This document shows, piece after piece, positions 60,701-64,000 of a DNA stretch of 64,000 nucleotides (positions are counted from its first letter, which is position 1; every line of letters begins with the position of its first letter). The notes beneath the pieces were generated by a model. That model was not told the DNA's origin. It was given only the letters and a program-made list of their open reading frames with translations, and did not search any database. Location of the stretch: the NCBI GenBank assembly GCA_024281175.1, contig JAMJTW010000022.1:1-64000 (forward strand). The letters run 5' to 3'. Made by a program: the position numbers and the translations under genes. The stretch comes from Candidatus Thiovulum imperiosus (GTDB lineage: Bacteria; Campylobacterota; Campylobacteria; Campylobacterales; Thiovulaceae).

Positions 60701-60860
60701 TATTATTGATAGAATTTTTGAACCTTACTTTTCTACAAAAGAGGAGGGTAAAGGTAGTGGTATTGGACTCTATATGAGTAGGTCTATAATTGAAAATATG
60801 AGAGGTAAAATTTATGCTGAAAACAGAGATAGTGGTTTAATTGTCAAAATAGAGTTTTAA
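57756..60860 (+). CDS. Cytoplasmic sensor histidine kinase with four CBS and several PAS domains
   Basis: 1034 residues from a TTG start. Residues about 10-265 hold two CBS pairs (VPTGIITYHDV, VIGVIDDRDI, PIGILTEKDA, IAGIVSQHDL). PAS domains follow at about 300-395, 405-515, 525-640 and 675-795. The dimerisation helix carries the phospho-His in AHQWRQPLN (about 833), the form common in Campylobacterota. ATPase motifs are NILSNSFDAL, ILDSGGGV and GSGIGLYMS. It has no membrane span, so it senses an internal signal; the CBS domains suggest adenine nucleotides. No response regulator is adjacent. Confidence 0.92.
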   Translation: MRDSRVERRLDIQIKELIQRPAIEVNEDIYVAEVLQLFEESDNTSVIVLEKGVPTGIITYHDVVYHSAHWGDFLNMRTIDISSKPLIIISGNTPFYEAFWLMNEKGVRHIAIVEENRVIGVIDDRDILQTLTEVEFLSIKPVIDIMRAEIITTKIDTDISNAMRLMVENSVSSIVVEEDMKPIGILTEKDAVSLAKMGDLALQEPLEKYMHSPVITIHYKRSAIDAEKLMIKERIRRVVVVDDLGKIAGIVSQHDLMDGVSGVYVALLKQTIESLSSNLEKELKRSSFLSMNQHMVENLGHMVYFVNRDGEFVYANEKTKSILKYSKAEIENRCIWHVDSSIFKENWNSIWEYKKRVGNSISDSKFISKYGDEVEVQTNSSYVYYEGKEFLFGIAIDVREHKRKLQTLQENQKMSEIYLEISKTLFLIVDRKGEVLLVNRRISEILSLPKHEIIGKIWFDNFIPDFDKKSVRDSFWKLARKREVDGFEHFIKSSRGELRKIRWTYSCTYRDKKIERIILSGVDISEIREMEEKLRVSENKYHSLFRKSRANMLLIDAKTGEIVDANDKALEYYGYSLKEITDMNISEINTLSATEIFLEIEGAKQKERDHLYFKHRLKSGEIRDVEVHTGPIYHNHKNYLYSIIHDITERKNLEKRNDEYRKKLVEINRNLEKRVTEELAKRINKEIAYKNLFENAGDAFLVIRNGLFIDCNEEALNILGYKIKSDICGLSLVDISPKTQPDGETSSALFRKILKKALSRNSSVEFEWTIKRERLLNVKFTPIESDEEILIYAVWHDITETRALEIREKKQEKMLIQQSKLASMGEMMGAIAHQWRQPLNSIAIMLGNLEDLVEIDGSVSNELLLQTVENSMQKIESLSKTIDDFRHFFKPSKNREKFQTRQAVDEAIKVFSAQFYNCGIRIETDGDDFQIDGYRSDFLQVITNILSNSFDALQKSEKREVKISISDKTVSILDSGGGVSEDIIDRIFEPYFSTKEEGKGSGIGLYMSRSIIENMRGKIYAENRDSGLIVKIEF

Positions 60861-61996
60861 ATTAGTTGTACTTCTGCTGGAGCTTCAATCCTATTTACAA
60901 TTTTTTTCGCATATTTCAAATCACTAACTTTTCCAATTAGAAGGAGATTTGACTCAGCAGTAATTAAAACATCACCTTTTGGCATTGGTGTAAACTCACC
61001 TTCAAAATTTCTAATTCCAACAATAGATACATTAAATATCTCTTGCATTTTTACCTCTTTTATTCTTTGGAGAACTAACCAGCTATATTTTGGAACAAAA
61101 ATCTCTTCCATATCAAGAGCTGTCTTATTTGCATAGAGAAATGCTTCAAGAAGATTTTCTAAATCTGGAGAAATAGCCATTGTACTAATTCTTTGAGCTG
61201 TAAGTTTTGTTGGAACAACAACACTATCAGCACCAAGTTTTCGTAATTTCTCAGCACTACTAGAGCTTTTAGAACTTGTAATAATTTGAAATGGTCTTCG
61301 TTTTCGATGCTCTTGTTCAAAAAGACGAACTGAAACTATTAGTGCAATATTGTCTGCCTCTTTTTCAGAAAGAGTAATTACACCTTTAGCCATTCCAAGA
61401 TTTGCTCTCTTTATTGCAATTTCTGTATGAGGTTCAGCTTGGAAATAGTATGGAAATTTCAGTTTTTTTGCTCTCTCTTCAAGTTCAGGACTTGGGTCTA
61501 CAACAACAAAAGGTATATGATTTTTTCTTAAATTATTGGCAATTTCTATTGTATAGTCATTAAGATAGTAGATAACAAAATGTTTTTTTATTCTTGCAAT
61601 TTGGTGAAGCATTCGTCGCACCTTAATAATATTAGTTACCTCGCCGTTTGTTACAACATTTATAGATGTACCGACAGCAAGAGTAAATACGGCAAACCCA
61701 ACAATAATTAGGGTAATTGTAAATATTCTTCCAAGAAGAGATATTGGAGCTGTTTCACCAAAACCTACGGTTGTAAAAGTAATTCCTGTTTGATAAATTG
61801 CGTCCATAAGAGAAAAACCATCAATTATCATATATCCCAATGTACCAAACAACATTGTTAAAACAATCATTAAAATTGGAAGTCGGAAATGCCTTAACTC
61901 ATAATAGATGGCTTGGTCTAAAAAGATATCCTCTTTTTTTTGTCTATTCTCACCACTCTTCTCAAGGAATTCTAAGAAACTCTTAGAGATTTTCAC
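60857..61996 (-). CDS. Two-span K+ channel with TrkA-like RCK domain
   Basis: 379 residues. Two membrane helices (about 38-56 and 90-112) flank a pore loop with the selectivity filter TTVGFGE. A Rossmann-like RCK domain (about 135-260) and a TrkA-C domain (about 290-375; MQEIFNVSIVGI, NLLLIGKVSDL) follow. The nucleotide-binding GxGxxG is absent: the first strand reads HFVIYYLNDYTIE. NAD/ATP gating by the usual loop is therefore doubtful. Its stop overlaps the end of the converging kinase by 4 bp. Confidence 0.88.
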   Translation of the reverse strand: MKISKSFLEFLEKSGENRQKKEDIFLDQAIYYELRHFRLPILMIVLTMLFGTLGYMIIDGFSLMDAIYQTGITFTTVGFGETAPISLLGRIFTITLIIVGFAVFTLAVGTSINVVTNGEVTNIIKVRRMLHQIARIKKHFVIYYLNDYTIEIANNLRKNHIPFVVVDPSPELEERAKKLKFPYYFQAEPHTEIAIKRANLGMAKGVITLSEKEADNIALIVSVRLFEQEHRKRRPFQIITSSKSSSSAEKLRKLGADSVVVPTKLTAQRISTMAISPDLENLLEAFLYANKTALDMEEIFVPKYSWLVLQRIKEVKMQEIFNVSIVGIRNFEGEFTPMPKGDVLITAESNLLLIGKVSDLKYAKKIVNRIEAPAEVQLI

Positions 61997-62002
61997 GAAA
62001 TA

Positions 62003-62197
62003 TTAGATTTTTCCCTTTTTCTTAAGAGTTCTTAACTCTTTTGCAGAAACTCTAACTCTCTTAACAGAACCATCTTCTAAAGTGATTTTTGCACTTCTTA
62101 AGTTGGGAAGAAATCTTCTTTTTGTTTTGTTGTTGGCATGACTAACATTATTACCAACCATTGGACCTTTTCCACTAACACTACATCTTCTTGCCAT
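62003..62197 (-). CDS. rpmB: Ribosomal protein bL28
   Basis: 64 residues: [32 protein letters not shown] and a basic C-terminus, the full bL28 length. A single Cys shows it is the zinc-independent form. Six bp upstream of the K+ channel gene, so the two may be co-transcribed. Confidence 0.96.
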   Translation of the reverse strand: MARRCSVSGKGPMVGNNVSHANNKTKRRFLPNLRSAKITLEDGSVKRVRVSAKELRTLKKKGKI

Positions 62198-62269
62198 TTT
62201 AGAAAAACCTCATTTTTGAAAATTTAGAGTGGAATTCTACCATACTAAAAGCAAGAAATAGAATTTTGT

Positions 62270-62340
62270 GGGAGTGACCACGGGGCTATTCATTCCACTT
62301 CGTTCCAATCACCTCGATTGGAACAGAGATATAGAAATGT
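62270..62340. repeat. Degraded MITE-like element
   Basis: GGGAGTGACCACGGGGCTATT is a left end. Inside, CCAATCACCTCGATTGG is a small palindrome also seen near 18136 and 40317. No right end is visible. The rest of the gap up to 62469 shows nothing but AT-rich DNA. Confidence 0.45.
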
Positions 62341-62469
62341 ATCCAAAAACTCGCTAAAATTACTTGTAAATTAAGTAAAACTAATCTTAGTTATTACTTA
62401 CATGATTAAAGTTTCTTAATTTTTTTTTAAAAATTTAAAGAAAAATCGATATATTGTACATAGATAACT

Positions 62470-62475
62470 TATAAT
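62470..62475 (+). promoter_or_regulatory. -10 box before the 107-residue gene
   Basis: TATAAT 26 bp upstream of the ATG, preceded by AT-rich DNA with no clear -35. Confidence 0.35.
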
Positions 62476-62501
62476 TTATATTTTTTTAATAAAGGAAAAA
62501 G

Positions 62502-62825
62502 ATGTTTAACCATTTAAAATTAGTAGAAATGAATTGCAGAGACAATGCAGAAAAAGTTTTTTCTTTTAGAGAAAGAAAGATTTTAAATCTTATAGACCTC
62601 TATTTAAGTAATAAAAATCCTTATGTAATTTTTGAAATATCGTGTTCAATACACGGTTCTTATAAATTTAAGTTCTTTAATGGAATTGTTGAAGTGGATA
62701 AACATTTTCTGGAAAAAGATGATTTCTTTAAAGGGTTGGAGAGTTTTCGACAATCTCTAAAATATCTGGAGTGTGATTTGAGAGAGACTTCTATTTTAGA
62801 AGAGTTAAAAGATGTATTAAAGTAA
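62502..62825 (+). CDS. Hypothetical protein, 107 residues
   Basis: ATG after AAAGGAAA. Mixed alpha/beta, slightly charged, with no signal peptide or membrane span. There are three Cys (MNCRDN, ISCSIH, LECDLR). An own promoter and isolation between repeats mark it as an independent gene. No family recognised. Confidence 0.55.
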   Translation: MFNHLKLVEMNCRDNAEKVFSFRERKILNLIDLYLSNKNPYVIFEISCSIHGSYKFKFFNGIVEVDKHFLEKDDFFKGLESFRQSLKYLECDLRETSILEELKDVLK

Positions 62826-62854
62826 TCTAATACAAAGAGTCTTTTACCATTCTT

Positions 62855-62954
62855 GTCATTTCGACATGAACGAAGTGATTGAGAAATCTTAGAAACTTAT
62901 CGTTTTACTCGAAGTAATGGAAAAGATTTCTCACCCGAAAGGGTTCGAAATGAC
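62855..62954. repeat. REP-like inverted core
   Basis: GTCATTTCGACATGAACGAAG...GAGAAATCTT then AAGATTTCTCACCCGAAAGG...CGAAATGAC. It lies between converging genes and may be a bidirectional terminator. Confidence 0.65.
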
Positions 62955-62967
62955 ATATAGAGTCTTT

Positions 62968-63813
62968 TTAGACTCTTTGAAATTTAAAAAGTGTAGCTAT
63001 CTCTTCTGCCCAGATAGATGGGTCGATAGTCTCTAAAACAAGGGGTATCTCATCTATTCTGCTATCGTTCATAATAAATTTGAAAGCGTCTAGTCCAATT
63101 TCACCTTTTCCAAGAGAGTGGTGTCTATCAACTTTACTTCCAAGTTTAGCTTTTGAGTCATTGATGTGCATTCCTTGAAGATATTGAAAGCCAACTACTT
63201 TTTCAAATTCAGACATTGTTTTTTCATAGCTCTCTTTAGTTCTAATATCATAACCAGAAGAGAAGAGGTGACAAGTATCGATACAGACTCCAACTCTACT
63301 TTTATCTTCAACTTTATCTATTAGGTAAGCGAGATGTTCAAATTTATATCCTAAATTGCTACCTTGTCCAGCAGTATTTTCAATGATAAGAGAAACAGAA
63401 TTTGTCTGCTCCAGAGTTCTATTCATATTTTCAGCAATAAGATTTAGAGACTCCTCTTCAGAAATTTTTTTGAGATGACTTCCAGGGTGAAAGTTTAATC
63501 TATCAAGACCAAGAGTTTTACATCTCTCAACCTCATCAACAAAAGCATTTAAAGATTTCTCTCTCTTCTCTTTTTCAGGATTTCCCAAATTTATAAGATA
63601 GCTATCATGTGGTAAAACTTGATGAGGTTTGAAACCAAACTTTTCCATATTTTCATGAAACTTATCCACTGTTTCCACATCAAGCGGTTTTGCTTTCCAC
63701 TGTCTCTGATTTTTTGTAAAGAGTGCGAATGCAGTTGCTCCAATTTCTGAAGCTCTAACAGGAGAGTTGAAAACCCCCCCGCTACTGCTAACATGAGCTC
63801 CTACATACTTCAT
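62968..63813 (-). CDS. nfo: Deoxyribonuclease IV (AP endonuclease)
   Basis: 281 residues. [13 protein letters not shown] opens the TIM barrel. [51 protein letters not shown] and [10 protein letters not shown] supply the His/Glu/Asp ligands of the three zinc ions. It cleaves abasic sites in base-excision repair. The ATG overlaps the dnaN stop (ATGA). Confidence 0.95.
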   Translation of the reverse strand: MKYVGAHVSSSGGVFNSPVRASEIGATAFALFTKNQRQWKAKPLDVETVDKFHENMEKFGFKPHQVLPHDSYLINLGNPEKEKREKSLNAFVDEVERCKTLGLDRLNFHPGSHLKKISEEESLNLIAENMNRTLEQTNSVSLIIENTAGQGSNLGYKFEHLAYLIDKVEDKSRVGVCIDTCHLFSSGYDIRTKESYEKTMSEFEKVVGFQYLQGMHINDSKAKLGSKVDRHHSLGKGEIGLDAFKFIMNDSRIDEIPLVLETIDPSIWAEEIATLFKFQRV

Positions 63814-64000
63814 AGATTTATTGGCATCACAATAGTTTTAAAATTTTCACCAACAATTACAAATGGTCTATTTGCTTCATTAAATTGTAAAGTGAAATCA
63901 TCTTCATCTAAAACATTTAAGGCGTCAAGAACAAACTTAGAGTTAAATCCAAACTCTATCTTTTCAGGAAAACTCTCTGGAACATAAAACTCTGTTTCTC
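63810..64000 (-). CDS. dnaN: DNA polymerase III beta clamp, 3' end (partial)
   Basis: The last 62 codons are inside the window. [20 protein letters not shown] and the closing [11 protein letters not shown] match the C-terminal domain of DnaN, where the final M-P-(I/M) strand is diagnostic. The rest lies beyond the right edge. The coupling with nfo is unusual for dnaN, which often sits by dnaA. Confidence 0.85.
   Translation of the reverse strand, partial: ETEFYVPESFPEKIEFGFNSKFVLDALNVLDEDDFTLQFNEANRPFVIVGENFKTIVMPINL

Larger units (their letters stand above)
316..63628. repeat. Dispersed 8-mer ACCTCATC / GATGAGGT (50 copies), candidate DNA uptake sequence
   Basis: As ACCTCATC, start positions: 316, 5600, 6713, 8019, 9741, 12427, 14624, 16032, 19850, 20774, 22794, 24609, 27303, 28293, 31740, 32435, 34379, 35954, 38025, 42477, 45651, 48614, 50578, 52080, 54660, 56283, 57596, 59988, 63530. 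As GATGAGGT: 8272, 10543, 11834, 12943, 14963, 15842, 21555, 23666, 31052, 31076, 33314, 35407, 36545, 38894, 45187, 46312, 47748, 52032, 56582, 58869, 63621. Counted by eye. Base composition alone predicts one or two. See the finding for the reasoning. Confidence 0.75.

Noticed and set aside
316-63628. ACCTCATC enrichment as a protein-level artefact (Asp-Glu-Val)
   Set aside because: Less than all copies read D-E-V; many are read in the other phases as (D/N)-L-I, T-S-S or P-H, and D-E-V also occurs with GAA (in pdxA near 8606).
63793-63987. Plus-strand ORF at the right end
   Set aside because: It is antisense to the clear DnaN C-terminus.

Overview
The window looks like chromosomal DNA of a Campylobacterota (epsilonproteobacterium), probably a free-living, motile, sulfur-oxidiser type relative. 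The basis is the low G+C content, the gene set and the residue-level look of GltX2, PglE/PglF, PseH, MutS2, AcnB, RpmB and kinases with an AHQWRQP box. Genus cannot be fixed from sequence alone. About 60 genes are packed tightly, often with 4-26 nt overlaps and TTG/GTG starts.

Layout. 1-5154: a defence island. It is bounded on the left by a truncated, stop-containing copy of the 3' part of acnB (preceded by a possible transposase tail) and on the right by intact acnB. It holds a KilA-N protein, a PD-(D/E)XK-like protein and a compact CBASS operon (patatin effector, CD-NTase, E2-like protein whose SEC-C tail is cut off by a frameshift). 5143-22091: housekeeping (acnB, pdxA, a BatA-like VWA pair, a ParA-like ATPase, miaA, recJ, tRNA-Glu, gltX2, a GAF/degenerate-GGDEF protein, hisF, a Na/Pi cotransporter, glmS). 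22367-26531: a PAS-GGDEF-EAL protein, then a patch of tiny orphan genes including a secreted chitin-binding type-2 (CBM14) peptide and a divergent pair of promoters driving two hydrophobic peptides versus a small HTH-like protein. 26849-35265: DUF4105 and DUF3015 proteins, an MCP, an aldehyde dehydrogenase, an AEC transporter, ruvC, moaA and a flavin oxidoreductase.

35408-39758: a diversity-generating retroelement (DGR). It consists of a caspase-like, PEGA-containing lipoprotein ending in a DUF1566 domain with variable repeat VR1, an Avd-like helical protein, a template repeat (TR), a DGR-type reverse transcriptase, and a second small secreted DUF1566 protein with VR2, translationally coupled to a 36-residue membrane peptide. 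In the first 84 aligned positions, 17 of 18 TR-to-VR differences fall on template adenines, all at codon positions 1 or 2 of AAY/AAG codons. 39860-41430: a repeat-rich stretch with a frameshifted GIY-YIG gene, an unlisted ribbon-helix-helix gene and a Rha-type phage regulator.

41444-57482: mutS2 and a 13-gene surface-glycan operon on the minus strand (PglF, PglE, PseH, two sugar amidotransferase-like proteins, HisH2/HisF2, LIC12162-family protein, sulfotransferase, SPASM radical SAM, second DegT, FemAB-like). 57756-64000: a large CBS-PAS histidine kinase, a TrkA-type K+ channel, rpmB, a small unknown, nfo and the 3' end of dnaN.

Two genome-wide signals stand out. The 8-mer ACCTCATC/GATGAGGT occurs 50 times (counted by eye), in several reading frames and both orientations, but is absent from the defence island; it is a candidate DNA uptake sequence. 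GATC is almost missing (five copies seen). A family of MITE/REP-like inverted-repeat elements fills most intergenic gaps.
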